Shown here: piece after piece, positions 36,844-50,443 of the stretch
Position numbering within the stretch: the stretch's first letter is position 1
How the letters are laid out: each line of letters starts with the position of its first letter
Source: Paramecium octaurelia
Lineage: Eukaryota; Ciliophora; Oligohymenophorea; Peniculida; Parameciidae
Assembly (NCBI GenBank): GCA_905182995.1
Contig: CAJJDP010000004.1
Location: 693,418 to 757,417 of the forward strand
Direction of reading: 5' to 3'
DNA: 64,000 bases
The notes under the pieces: model-generated
What the model saw: the letters and a program-made list of their open reading frames with translations, nothing else
What the model was told of the DNA's origin: nothing
The model's database searches: none
Made by a program: the position numbers and the translations under genes

Positions 36844-38398
36844 TCAATATTAGATGATATATTCATTCAAGTCAGTCAAACTACCTTGTTAAATCGACTT
36901 GTATAACCACTCTGCATGAATAATTTTAATATTAGGGTTTGAATTGAGTATTGTTTATGCAGTAGACTTTAACATGATCTTCATTACTACCATTATATCA
37001 CAAAATTCTTTTGAAGTTATCTAGTTTAATTAAATATTTGTACCTTTCCACCAAAATTTTAGATCAATTATTCTAAACCTTACTTTAAATTTTGATTAAT
37101 ATTCTTTTATTAAGAGGTCTTTGGTTTGGAGAAATAAACGTAAAAGTTATAAGGGAACAATATTTCTATTGTAATAATGTTATTAGTACTCTTTTACATA
37201 TTGTAATTCAAAAGATATTGATTAAAAGATATCTCCTTTTTCTGATTCTGTTACTATTTGATAATCCATTTTTAAGAAATAATTTTAGTCTACTTATTTA
37301 AACAACAACAACAAAAAACCAAATCATAAACCAGTTTATCCTCATTGATAACAAGTATATCGCACTTGATTTTCATATCTTCTTCCATAACTAATTGATA
37401 CTAATCTCTTTATTATAATTGAAATTTACTTCAAATTTATTTATTCAAATAAATTCAATATGTTAAAATCACATGATTTATGTAAAACCAAGTTGAATTT
37501 TGACTCAATTTATTATGTTTTTGATTTTTAATTTTTCGAACTCTTTTTGGATAACATTTGAGAGTTCATTTTTTATGACACTTCTAATTATTCTGTTTCC
37601 AATTCTTCATGTATTAGTTCTTACTTAACTTTGTCATGTATATCTTTGGAGGATTGTTTATAATGCGAAATTGACACATATGATTTATTGGTGCTTTTAG
37701 CTATTTATTATAATTGATCCTTGAATTAACTAAAAATGTGTCTAGTTTTAAATTCGTTGATTTCTTCTTCCTCTTCTTAGATTTATTGATTTGATTGTTT
37801 TCCTTTCTTTATATGAACTCTCTATATAAATACATAAAATACATCTTTCTTGAGTAACTCTTGAACCTCTTGGGGGGTTAATTGAATGATTGGGAAATTT
37901 GAAGCATCGACTTCCCTCTTTTTAGTAAGGCATCTAAAATAACTTTAAGATTTACTCATTGACCCACATAGGATTGACTATCTTGATATTCCATTCCTTT
38001 GCTTTCTCCAATGTACTCAATAAACCATCTAAATTTTTAATAGGATTTTACATTGCCAAATGAGATAGTGAGTATGTTTACTTAATTTTTTTACTATGGT
38101 AGCACCTAGAGCATAAAGAATCTCATCTTCACAATCTGATTGATTTCGATCATTTTATTAGGGACCAGAATAAATTTCAACGTAAATTTTCTAAGGTTTA
38201 GATTAGAAAAAGTACTTTTTTTGCTAAACACTGTGAGATGTTGTTGATAATACTGATTTGAATTTGATTATCCCTCAAAGTGATAGCACTATGTGAAATC
38301 TTCCTTCCGGATTAAACAGCTGATGCAGATCTTCTGTAGGATTTTCTGTTCTATTGTTCAGTATGCACAGATGATTGACGTTACTTTCCTTAATTCAT
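36844..38398 (-). CDS. Triple-BRCT protein, microcephalin-like
   Basis: About 470 residues from ATG 38398. BRCT 1: KIYVEIYSGPQQND, LGATIVKKLSKHTHYLIW and IKIVNPMWVNE, the THxIxxDG..KA layout of microcephalin. BRCT 2: FNLVLHKSCDFNILN, CDILVINED and TKIISQKWIIK. BRCT 3: LEQLIQNFGGKVQIF, ILNSNPNIKIIHAEWLYKSIQQG. Introns include 25 nt at about 38210, 23 nt at about 38030, 22 nt in the BRCT 2 region ending AAG and 23 nt near 36995 ending AAG. BRCT domains bind phosphopeptides in the DNA-damage response. The number and order fit MCPH1, but other multi-BRCT proteins cannot be excluded. Confidence 0.65.
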
Positions 38399-38441
38399 AA
38401 CATTTTTGTTACCTTCATCTTTTTTGGAAAAATTCGATAGT

Positions 38442-38735
38442 TCAAAATTATTATTAATATATATTCACTTATTATTAAAATGGTTAACTGATTCCCAAGA
38501 ACTCAGGTGTGAAACAACTATCTTGAAGAGAATGCATCTTTTATCCAAATTGAGGAATCCCAAATTCCTAATTACATGACAATTATAATGAGTATTAATT
38601 AGGTACTGTATTCAACTGATTGCTATTCAAAATTTACTCCTATTGTTATTAATCTTAAGATTGAGGTCTTTTGTCGTTTGAATCCTCATCTTAGATTGAC
38701 TCAGTTACTGAAGGCAATTTACAGATCTATCCCAT
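38442..38735 (-). CDS. Small Q/S-rich protein with possible myristoylation signal
   Basis: 97 residues, no intron, starting MGQICKLPSVTES, which would allow N-myristoylation at Gly2 and acylation at Cys5. The rest is polar, with DEDSNDKRPQSQDQQQQEQ, FGIPQFGQKMHSLQDSCF and a Q-rich end. It fills the 430-base space between the BRCT gene and the TTLL gene, all on the same strand. The opposite strand also has an open frame here, but that one needs two TGAs read through, so this strand is preferred. Function unknown. Confidence 0.5.
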
Positions 38736-38829
38736 CTTATGCTAATTAATTTTATATAAATAGATTTTTTATTTAGTGCTTATCATACAATTTTCTAATA
38801 TAAGATTCAGAAATAAATAAATTGATAAT

Positions 38830-40681
38830 TCATAAATCTCCTTAGTATATTGGTATGATTGTCTGATACTGCTGATTTTGTTAAGATAACTAATTTGGTA
38901 AAACAATAGCACTCTGTTTGACTGCAGGTTTAGGTGAGTCTAGATTCCCAATCGATTCCCTTTTAATAAATGTAATCAATACCATAATGATTCCGTATTA
39001 GAGTATTTATTGACTGGGAATACTGATTCATTTATCTCTAACTTCTATTTAGGTGGAAATATGACATCAATTGTTAATTTGAAAGCATCATCTACATACA
39101 TCATATAATTGATTACCCAACATTCTTGGTAGTAACATTTTTAAAATTCCACTTGATTCCTCTATGCAAGGGTTTGTATTAATTTCTATCAACCAAGTCT
39201 TAAAATCTTGATCTATAATGAAATCATATCCAAAAATTTCCATACAGAATTTTCTTTAATGAAGATTCAGCTTCCTCTTTACAGATTGCATTGACATCCA
39301 TACTAGCTATTTCATCTTTGCTACATTATTTTATTAAAAATCAATGTTAAATCCTTATTGATTTAGATAATTTTAAAAATCATCGAATGATAGTTGATTG
39401 CCATCTTCAAACTCTCCATATTTGTCTGAATACTTTTAAATGGCATTGTTGGTCAAATGAATAAATTAATTGCTCACATCATCGGTTGTATAATTTTCAC
39501 AAGATGTGCGTATGTACCCTTCTTTAAAAAAATAACAATGAAGATCCTAGGTAACTAATACCCAGACTCTTATGTCAAACTTCCTTTGATTGATGAGAAA
39601 TGGTTATTCAATGTACTTCTAAATTACAAAGGAATTGGCCTTGATATTATTATTCTTTTTGTTATTCTTTACGTCATCATCTTCTATAGTTTGATGTCCT
39701 TCCTGATATTCACATATAAGTGATATGATAGTATCCAAATCATTAACAACATGAATTCCTTGTCCTCTATTTAAAAATGTGGGTTTCAATAACCATAAGT
39801 ATTGATTACCATTCTAAGTCTTTGGAATCTTATTGGGTATTGGTTATATTTTCTTATCATTCATAGGTTAGACTGGAATCTGACTTATTATAGTAATAAT
39901 ACTTTTAATTTCTTTTTGTATTCTACCAATTTTTTTGCCATTTGATCAATTTTCTTGGGTGCATACTTGTCAAAGAACTTAACAAATTAAGTAAATTGTT
40001 GGTCAACAGAGTCATCTTTAAAATCTAAGACGAATGTTATCGGAACTGAATCATATACATTTATTTTGTTTTACTAAGAAGTTCTAAGTAATAAATTAAT
40101 ACTTCACAATAGGAACAGAGATTTCTGAACAGATATTATTTATTGCTGAGTTCTGGATGATTTTCAAAATGATTGACCATTTATTTGTATTAATTATTCA
40201 AGATCAATCTATCATATTTGTAACCTCTATGCCATTATTACCATCTAAAATTAACAAACATCGATGAGTTATCCTTAGTTTACTACCAATCGACTCTGGT
40301 ATCCATAATCCTTTGAACTAATTCATGATTGTTTCCCAATCCCAAATTGTATTTATATTCATTCGATTACTCAATTATTTTTATTGATTTCTCTTTCTGT
40401 CTGTGAGTATGCTGATCAGAAGAGAACTTCATTTGTTTTGCAATCAAAATCATCGAAGACTGAACAGCTCCAGGGTTTCTGTAAACTCCTGCTTGTGATT
40501 GAACTTTATTGTTCAGGTACTTGAGAAACCTATCAGGAGATATCGGTTTCTCTTCTGGACTGTTTAATTGTCGATGCTTAGGCATACTGTACGCCTGTAC
40601 TTTATGGCCTTGCAATTTCGGGAGTCTAACTTCTTAACGATAATTCATGTGAAATCCTGAACCGCTCACTGATAAAAACAT
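38830..40681 (-). CDS. Tubulin-tyrosine-ligase-like (TTLL) enzyme
   Basis: TTLL enzymes add glutamates or glycines to tubulin tails in cilia. After a disordered N-terminus (PEEKPISPDRFLKYLN) come the TTL landmarks: HRGYKYDRL, VNHFENHPELSNK, WLLKPTFLNRGQGI, FVIQKYIEQPFLINQRKFDIRVW, IHLTNNAIQ and, near the end, GYDFIIDQDFKTWLIEINTNPCIE with the catalytic E-x-N. Introns near 40070, 39820, 39100 and 38950; one is 23 nt and ends AAG. About 580 residues. Which modification it makes cannot be told from this alone. Confidence 0.88.
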
Positions 40682-40708
40682 TTAATTTTGTATATTTATA
40701 TAGATTTC

Positions 40709-42375
40709 ATGTATCAACCCTCAGACAGAGAGAAGATTGAACTTTACATCTCAGCTCGTAAGCTTGCCAACATGGATGTCATATCAGACAGTGATCCAAA
40801 GTGCAAGATCTTCGTAAGAGACATTAATGGAGGAGAAAGATAAATTGGCTAAACCGAAGTCCTTAAAAATAACCTTAATCCCGATTGGAAAGTAATGAAA
40901 TTCCATATTAGACAACCATTCAAATGGATTTCATATTCGAGATTAAATAAGAGCTAAGATTTGAGGTTTGGGACCATGATGATGGAACCATTGATAAAGA
41001 TGATTTAATTGGTGTTGTCAATGTATCCTATTAGCATATTATTATATAGACGACAGTTGGAGAAATTATGGGATCTAGGAATTAAGTTTATACAGGATAG
41101 TTGAAATTGAAGAACAAAGCAACAGGAACTCTTTTAATTAAGGGTGATAAATTGAAGGATGACAATAGATTCATTTTCTGGTAATGGGAAGGCAAAAAAA
41201 TAAAGAATGTAGATGGTTGGTTTGGCAATTCAGATCCCTTTTTGAGATTTTATAAATAGTCAGGAAATGATTGGTTGTTTATTCACGAGACTGAATTTTG
41301 CAAGAATAACGAAAATCCACATTGGAAACCATTTGAAATATCGATGAGTAGATTGAATGCTGGAAATACATAATAATAAATAAAGGTGGAATGCTGGGAT
41401 AATCAAACAAATGGAAAACATCAATACATTGGTGAAACATTATTCACAATCCATCAAATTGAGAATGAACTCAAAAGAGAATTCATATCTCTTTCTAAGA
41501 AAGGCGTATTATGTCAATAATTATTTGATAGAGTAATCATGGTGTGTTATAATTAAAATAATTTTCTTTATTTACAAAACCTTCCTTCATTGATTATATT
41601 AAAGGAGGAGAGTAGATTAATTTGATGATTGCTGTAGATTTCACTGGTTCTAATGGAGATCCCAAATTTCCAAACTCCCTACATTACAATAATCCAAATC
41701 AAATGAACCAATATTAATCTGCACTTTACTAGGTCTCAGAAATATTATTGAATTACGACTTCGATAAGAAAATACCCATGTATGGATTTGGTGGAGTACC
41801 CCATTTTCCTAATTATACAAAAAATTAAGCAGATCACTGGTATTCAAATTGAGTCTATTCCTAGCTTTCCTTTGACTGGTAGTTTCTAATAACCGGAGGT
41901 TTTTGGTCTGGAAGGAATTATGGCTTAATATAGCGGAGCACTATAAAATGTCACCTTATCAGGACCAACATATTTTGCCCCAATCATTTAATACGCTTGT
42001 TAAACAGCATAACAAAATATAAACTAAAATATTTATACAGTTCTAATGATACTGACAGATGGAGAGATTCATGACATGAATTAGACAACACAATTGATAA
42101 TTGGTGCTGCAAAAATTCCACTTTCAATAATTATCATTGGAGTTGGAGATGAATAGTTTTAATAGATGAGAACGCTTGATGGAGATAGCGGTCCATTGAA
42201 AGGTTCATCTTCAAGAGATCTGGTCTAATTTGTACCATTTAGAGATTTTAAATAATAAGGAGAGTTAGCAAGAGAAGTGTTAGCAGAACTCCCAAATTAA
42301 TTAGTTACCTACAAACAGCTATTAGGACTGCAACCAATAAAAGCTCCAGATATTCATCTAAGTCAATTGGGATGA
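40709..42375 (+). CDS. Copine
   Basis: Calcium-dependent phospholipid-binding protein. Two C2 domains come first ([23 protein letters not shown]; [18 protein letters not shown]; second with [11 protein letters not shown] and [12 protein letters not shown]), then the copine von Willebrand A domain: [58 protein letters not shown] and IIIIGVG. Introns break the link before [10 protein letters not shown] (near 41540) and in the A domain (near 41810). The usual PDxxP tail is replaced by [15 protein letters not shown]. About 520 residues, normal. Ciliates use many copines at the cortex. Confidence 0.9.
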
Positions 42376-42619
42376 AGATGATAAAATATAAGTCAAATAG
42401 TATAATATAATAACTAAGGCTGAAATTTCTCATTTATCTTAAGATTTTAATTCTAATATCAGTATTAATTTAAACCAATATTATATATATTTTGTACTAA
42501 TCAATATAGTGAAGTGAGTTTATTATATTATCAAATTAAGAGAGAAACAATCTCAATATATACTCTTATTTATTTATGAATGATATACAAACATAAGTGA
42601 ATCAAAAAGAGAATGAGAA

Positions 42620-42921
42620 TCAAAATAGAGTAAGGATTAGTTTGACAAAATCAATAGATTAAAAGTCCTTTATTGCATGTTCTATTTTATTATTAAATAT
42701 TGTATATATTGCAGATGAATTTCCAATTTAGGTATTGTAGAGTTGATGATTCTCCTCGATTTTATTTTGTAATGCTGATTGTGTAAATGTTTTTAGGGAG
42801 ATTTGTCTATCCATCAATTAGGGCAATTTGTATTTGTGATCAGTGGTTATTGCTCTTGAGTTATCTGTCTTCGATTAATTAAGGTAGATCTATTTGACTA
42901 ATGAATATTAACTAATTTCAT
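42620..42921 (-). CDS. Small unrecognised protein
   Basis: About 90 residues from ATG 42921 after removal of a 23-nt intron (coding strand GTTAATATTC...CAAATAG). The second exon reads like a real polar protein: NQSKTDNSRAITTDHKYKLPQLMDRQ, given in parts, then ISLKTFTQSALQNKIEENHQL. Its start is only 9 bases from the TTLL start on the other strand, so the two would share a minimal promoter. No family recognised. The remaining sequence from 42376 to 42619 is AT-rich with no gene seen. Confidence 0.4.
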
Positions 42922-42930
42922 TATTAAAAT

Positions 42931-44873
<1,943 letters not shown>

Positions 44874-44938
44874 TTTGGGGTTATATATATAAAATATACT
44901 AAATTTTTTGTTTAATTATCAAAAAATCAATAATAAAA

Positions 44939-45537
44939 ATGTTTTATCACATAAAAGGACTAAAAACTAAGTTGTCCATTGAGCCAAACTACTTAGATCA
45001 ATTGAAAGATTAAAAGTTCATTTTAGAATAAATTGTATAGAAATTAGAAGGCAAGTACTTTGATGATGTTGGGTACATCATTTATATTGCTAAATGCATG
45101 AATTACAATAAAAATTTGGATGAATAAATTGATGCATTAATTGAAGAGGATGGAACAGTTAGAGTAGTGGTATAATTTTCATATCATATCAGATTAAATT
45201 TGAAGCCATTGTATTCAAAATACAAGAGAAGGAAATAGTGGATGTTGAAGTTTCGAAATGTGAAGCCCAGGCAGTCTTTGCCAAATTGGGACCAATCGAT
45301 TTTATCATCCCAAGAGATAAATTGCCTGCTAATTTCACCTATTCTAATGTAATTTTAATGTGAATTTAGGAATCTTATAAAGAAGAAGATGAAGAAGTGA
45401 TAAAATAAGGTACTAAATTAAGAGTCTAAGTTTAAAAGACAAATTATAAACAGGGAAAATTAAGAGCCTTTGCACATTTGACAGGTGACAATTTAGACAA
45501 TATTTGTGGCATATTGAGTGATGATCTGAAGTTATGA
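44939..45537 (+). CDS. RPB7: RNA polymerase II subunit RPB7
   Basis: Starts MFYHIKGLKTKLSIEPNYL, the hallmark RPB7 N-terminus (tip RNP domain), then KLEGKYFDDVGYIIYIAKC. After a 23-nt intron ending CAG (about 45169-45191) the OB-fold half follows: IKFEAIVFKIQEKEIVDVEV, AVFAKLGPIDFIIPRDKLP and, after a 21-nt intron (about 45351-45371), an acidic loop and KLRVQVQKT. RPB7 with RPB4 forms the stalk of Pol II. About 185 residues, slightly long. RPC25 of Pol III is the paralog to exclude; the MFYH start favours RPB7. Confidence 0.85.
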
Positions 45538-46064
45538 TTTATAAATAATTAATGTAAGGGTTAATAATATTCTTCATTTTATTGTGTTGTATTATATATT
45601 ATTAAATTTTAAATACTAATTTCATAGAAATAAATACTTCTCATTTTTTACATGACTTTTTATTTATATTAGTTTGTTTTTGGTATATGAATCAGAATAT
45701 ATATTATTCAACATTATTATGAGTTATTTAATTAAGTATTGTTGTTAATAATTCACTTCTCAAAAAGAAAGAAAATCTCTAATTAAACATTGATGGTTTG
45801 TACTTATTTGTCTTTAATTGTGGTTTTTCTTTCGTTTTTATTAATTTATTCATGAGATTTATGCATGAATAAGTTTCGATCTTGAATTCAACTGTTTATA
45901 GATATCTCAGCAATAATTTCAATTAACGAATGGTTTTTAATAGTCATCAATTTTGAATTGATTTTTAATACATAAATAAAGATCCTTTGATTGCACATTA
46001 ATACTATATTGTTACGAAATATCAATTATAAAAAATCTATATAGGTTTATTTTAATTATTTTAT
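45538..46064. other. AT-rich intergenic region
   Basis: About 527 bases with no convincing gene. A minus-strand frame near 45770-45870 reads MHKSHEQINKNERKTTIKDKQ, but it is only about 40 codons and upstream extension meets a TGA. Several A/T runs occur. Probably 3' UTR of RPB7 plus the promoter of the ABC transporter. Confidence 0.5.
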
Positions 46065-49000
46065 ATGGATAATAAGACATATTTTTTCTAAATAAAGGCC
46101 ATTTTCTAGAAGAACTTGTTATGCTCTTTTAGAAACAAAGAATTTTTAGCAGAAACTCTAATTCCATTTATTTGTGGATTGAGTTTAGCTGCTAAAGATA
46201 TCGATGGTACTCAATTGATAACCTTTTTTGCTCCATTTTTTGTTGCTTTGGCCATATTTTCAAATCCAAGATCATTATTGATACATTTATGTGAAGAGAA
46301 GGAGCTCAAGTTTAAGGAAACTCAGAAGGTAATAAATTTCAATAATAGTAGATTATGGGTTTGAAGCAAAACTCATACTTGATAGGATGGATGCTGTACG
46401 CTTACTTTAAAACTTTGATGGTACAATTGATATACATATATATTAGTCTTTTACAATATTTATTCTTTCGTGGACATTGTTCGGATATATCATGAATGAG
46501 AGACATGGTCGAAACATATTTGGATTTGATGATGACACAGCATGGTACATAATATTTGGACTTTACTTCATATATGCAACCGCTTTGATACATTATTCAA
46601 TGTTTTTAACAACATTCTTTTCAAAATCAAAGACTGCAAATGAAATTACAACATTTTTGCTAGTTGTATCGTTAATATTGCCATTTTTTGGATTTGTTGA
46701 CAAATTTTAAAGGTATTCAATGTGATTTATAATCTATTAGTACTTTATTTTTCGTTTTGATTTCCCTATTTCCATAAACATGTATTGCACTTTCGTATAT
46801 ATCAACACAATATGGAGTGTTTAGATATTTGAATATTCAACTTGAGGAATACTTCTCTCATGGAGCAATGGCAATATAATTAGGAGTATTGTCAGCTGTA
46901 TATTTGTTGCTGTATTTTTATTTCGATGCCATAATCCCTAATGAATATGGTATTGCAAAGCATCCTTTGTTCTTTCTAAATTTTACTAAAGGTAAAACAG
47001 AAAAACGAAAAGTTGATTTAGAGAATCCTTTGATATAATAGGAATAAGAGAATATAGCTTCTTAGACATATAATGATGATGGCTCAAGTGCCTTTTATCA
47101 TGAGCAAAGAAACTACTTAAATGTTAAACCTTCAGTGAAGATAAGATCAATAGTGAAAAAGTTTGGGAACTTTACGGCTGTAGATTAAGTGAGTTTGAAT
47201 TTGTATTAGAAAGAAATCTTATGTCTACTGGGACATAATGGTGCTGGGAAAACAACTACAATAAATGTATTAACAGGATTACTGAGTTTGACTGCAGGAA
47301 AGGTTTACGTTTTTGATTAGGAATTAGAGAGTAATTTGGAAGAGATTAGAGAGAGGATTGGAATATGTAATCAAAGGGATGTTTTATATGATGAATTGAC
47401 AGTCAAAGAATAATTATAGTTCATGGGAAGAGTGAAAGGGTTGGAAGGCAATGACTTAGAGTAAGAGATATAGCAAATATTGTCTACCACATTATTGACT
47501 AATGAATAGGAGAAAATAACAAAGACATTGAGTGGAGGAAATAAAAGAAAGCTATCTTTGGCATAAGCAATCATAGGAGGATCCAATGTATTATTTTTAG
47601 ATGAGCCAACTTCTGGAATGGATGCTTAGACAAGAAGAGGAATTTGGGAAATATTGGAGAAAGTTAAGGCTGAGAACAGAACTCTTGTACTTACAACTCA
47701 TCATTTAGATGAAGCTGAGGAGTTGGCTGATAGAATTGCTATTATGGCTGCTGGTAAATTACTTGCTTGTGGCAGAAGTGAATACATTAAGCAGAATTTT
47801 GGAGAAGGATATTCCATTTCAATCACTATAGTCGATAAATCAATTGATAAAGAAGAAATCGTTAAATTTACATAAGATAATTTACAATAAGCAGTTTTGG
47901 ATCCTCAATCATCATAACTTTCTATTCTATTTAAAATTAAATTTAATTAGAAAAAATACTTACTTAATTATTTTTAGGCTTTGGAGAGGGAATTTTAGAA
48001 TAAGTTATCAGTTAATTTCAGGATTAATTCCCTTGAAGATGCTTTTATCAATATTGGAATGGATGAAGAGAAGTTCCTAGAGAGAGCCAAAAGGATGGTC
48101 GAAGGGAGAACCAGTGTCAATGAAGATAGAGATAGTGTAATTGGAACTGATCAATTTGCTGAACTTAAGTCCAAAGTTCCAGTTCCAGATTGTTTGAATA
48201 GAGGTAATTAGTTATTTGTAAAGTAGAACCTGTTTATTCATTTAAAGAGTAAACATTGGCCATCTATCTTAGAAAATATTACACAACTATTAGAACCTTC
48301 AGCAATTATTTAGCTATCCTCATTCCCTTAGCATTGATTGTAACTGGCATAGTTGTCATTGGGGAAATGGATCTTGGAGAAGAGAATAAAGATACGAAAG
48401 TATTCAGAATGATCTTTTTCTCAATCTTTGCTATTATTGCACTTTGTTTCAATTCATCCTTATTTATAATGCAGCCTGTTTTAGAAAGAGAAACCAACCT
48501 GAAATATGCTTTGGTAGCTATGGGTTGTAGACCATTGCCTTATTGGTTTGGTACTTTTCTATTTGATTTCACTATTTATTTTGGAATGATATTCATTATC
48601 ATTATGATTTCACTCACCTATGAATTCTTAAGTGAAAAAATAGGTAAAGTAATTTTTATATTCTTCTCATTTGGAATATCCTTTATTATGTTTTCATTCC
48701 TTATTGGAACTATGCTTTATCAAAAGGCATCAAAAGCAATGAAAACATTCCCTTTTTTAAATTACTTTATTTTCTTTGCTCTTCCCTTGAATGTTTGGCT
48801 TATTGTAGCCTTGATTTTTATGAATGGAAATGATTCTGACGAATTATCAAGTGGATAATCAATCGTAATTAAATTTGTGGATTTGCTATGTGCTCTCATC
48901 AGTCCATTTTACTCATTTTTTTAGGCTATTACCAAATCTAATGATATTGAAGGAGGAAATGTACCTTACATCTCAAAAGAATATTGGGTTTATTGTTTAA

Positions 49001-50161
49001 TCATGGTCTTTTAAGCCTTTGCATTCTTTTTTTTGAATATTTATATTGAGTAAATGAAATACTTCAAAGAGATGCCCACTAATAATCAAAGATGTAATAA
49101 TTATATTCCTGCTCCAATCAAAGATCCAGAAGTACTCAAAGAAATCCAACAACTTTCTACTGGAATCAAGAATACTCCCATTAAAGTCTTGCACTTACAA
49201 AAATAATACAATCCCTCACATTTCTTGGCAGTCAAAGATATAACATTTGGAGTAGGACAGAATGAAATTTTAGGTTTACTAGGTCCAAATGGTGCAGGCA
49301 AATCTACTACTTTTAATATTTTAACTTCATTAATTGGTAAATCATCTGGAAATGTTAAAATTAAGGACGTTGAAATAGATAGAACCAAATCAGATGTGTT
49401 TAGAGACACTGGTATCTGTCCTTAATTTGATTGTCTTTGGGAGAACCTTACTCCAAGGGAACATCTCTATCTATTTGGAAGAATGAAAGGTTTATATGGA
49501 AATGATCTTGATCAAAGTGTAGCTTACTTTTTAAGTACCATGTAATTAGAAGAATATATTTATCGAAAATCTGGATTACTTTCAGGAGGTAATAAGAGGA
49601 AACTCTGTGTCAGTAATGCACTTATTGGAGGACCTAGCATTTAATTCTTTGATGAACCAAGCACAGGAGTTGACCCCATTGCAAGAAGATTTTTGTGGAA
49701 AACTCTCAGACAAGGTGTCAAGTTAAGACAAAGTTCAGTGGTTTTGACAACTCATACTATGGATGAAGCTGAAAGTCTGTGTGATAGAATAGCCATTATG
49801 ATTAATGGTGAAATATTCTGTTTAGGCAATCCAAAAGAACTCAGAGACAGATATGGAGAAGGGTATAACATTTCCATAAGAAATCCTTCCAGCAGAGAAT
49901 AGATACTTAAGATCATCTAGGAATAATATTCAGAGGCTAAGGAAAGTTAGGAGACTCACGAGGAATATTAATCAATACATGTATATATTTATTATTATCA
50001 ATTAGATACCTACTCATTAATTTTAATTCTTCAATGTGTTTCAATTGTTAACAGAATTAGAATAAAAAAATTATATCAAAGATTTTACTATAAATTAATC
50101 AACATTGGAATCCGTATTTTTATAGTTTTCTTAACTCTAATAGTAATAGTAAGTTTCATGA
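46065..50161 (+). CDS. ABCA-family full-size ABC transporter
   Basis: A lipid-type exporter of about 1,300 residues with the order TMD1-NBD1-TMD2-NBD2. NBD1: Walker [15 protein letters not shown], signature [12 protein letters not shown], Walker [13 protein letters not shown], switch [16 protein letters not shown]2: [51 protein letters not shown]. The YGEGYxI motif after both NBDs and the end [10 protein letters not shown] are ABCA hallmarks. Both ATPase sites look intact. Short introns interrupt it, including 23 nt near 46330 and 25 nt near 49980. The large extracellular domain of animal ABCA proteins is absent, as in other protist members. Confidence 0.92.
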
Positions 50162-50443
50162 TTATGAATGTATCCCATATTATAAATTAATCGTATATTG
50201 TAATTAATAAATCAATATATTATATAATTATTAATGATGAGCATAAGAGTAGTGAAACTACATCAAAATGAGTACATTCATCTAGGCTATCTGATTATAT
50301 TTTTATGTTACAATTAAATCATATTATTACACTGCTTCGATTGGATGTACTTAATTAAGTGGTTTGGATTATTTGTTCAACTAAAATATGATGTAATACA
50401 AATGATATGTTTCGTATTAATTAATTTTTTATTTATAAAAAGT

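Noticed and set aside
38469-38863. A plus-strand frame starting MVN that would need two TGAs read as Trp.
   Set aside because: The minus strand over the same bases encodes an uninterrupted 97-residue protein and the frame runs into the TTLL gene.
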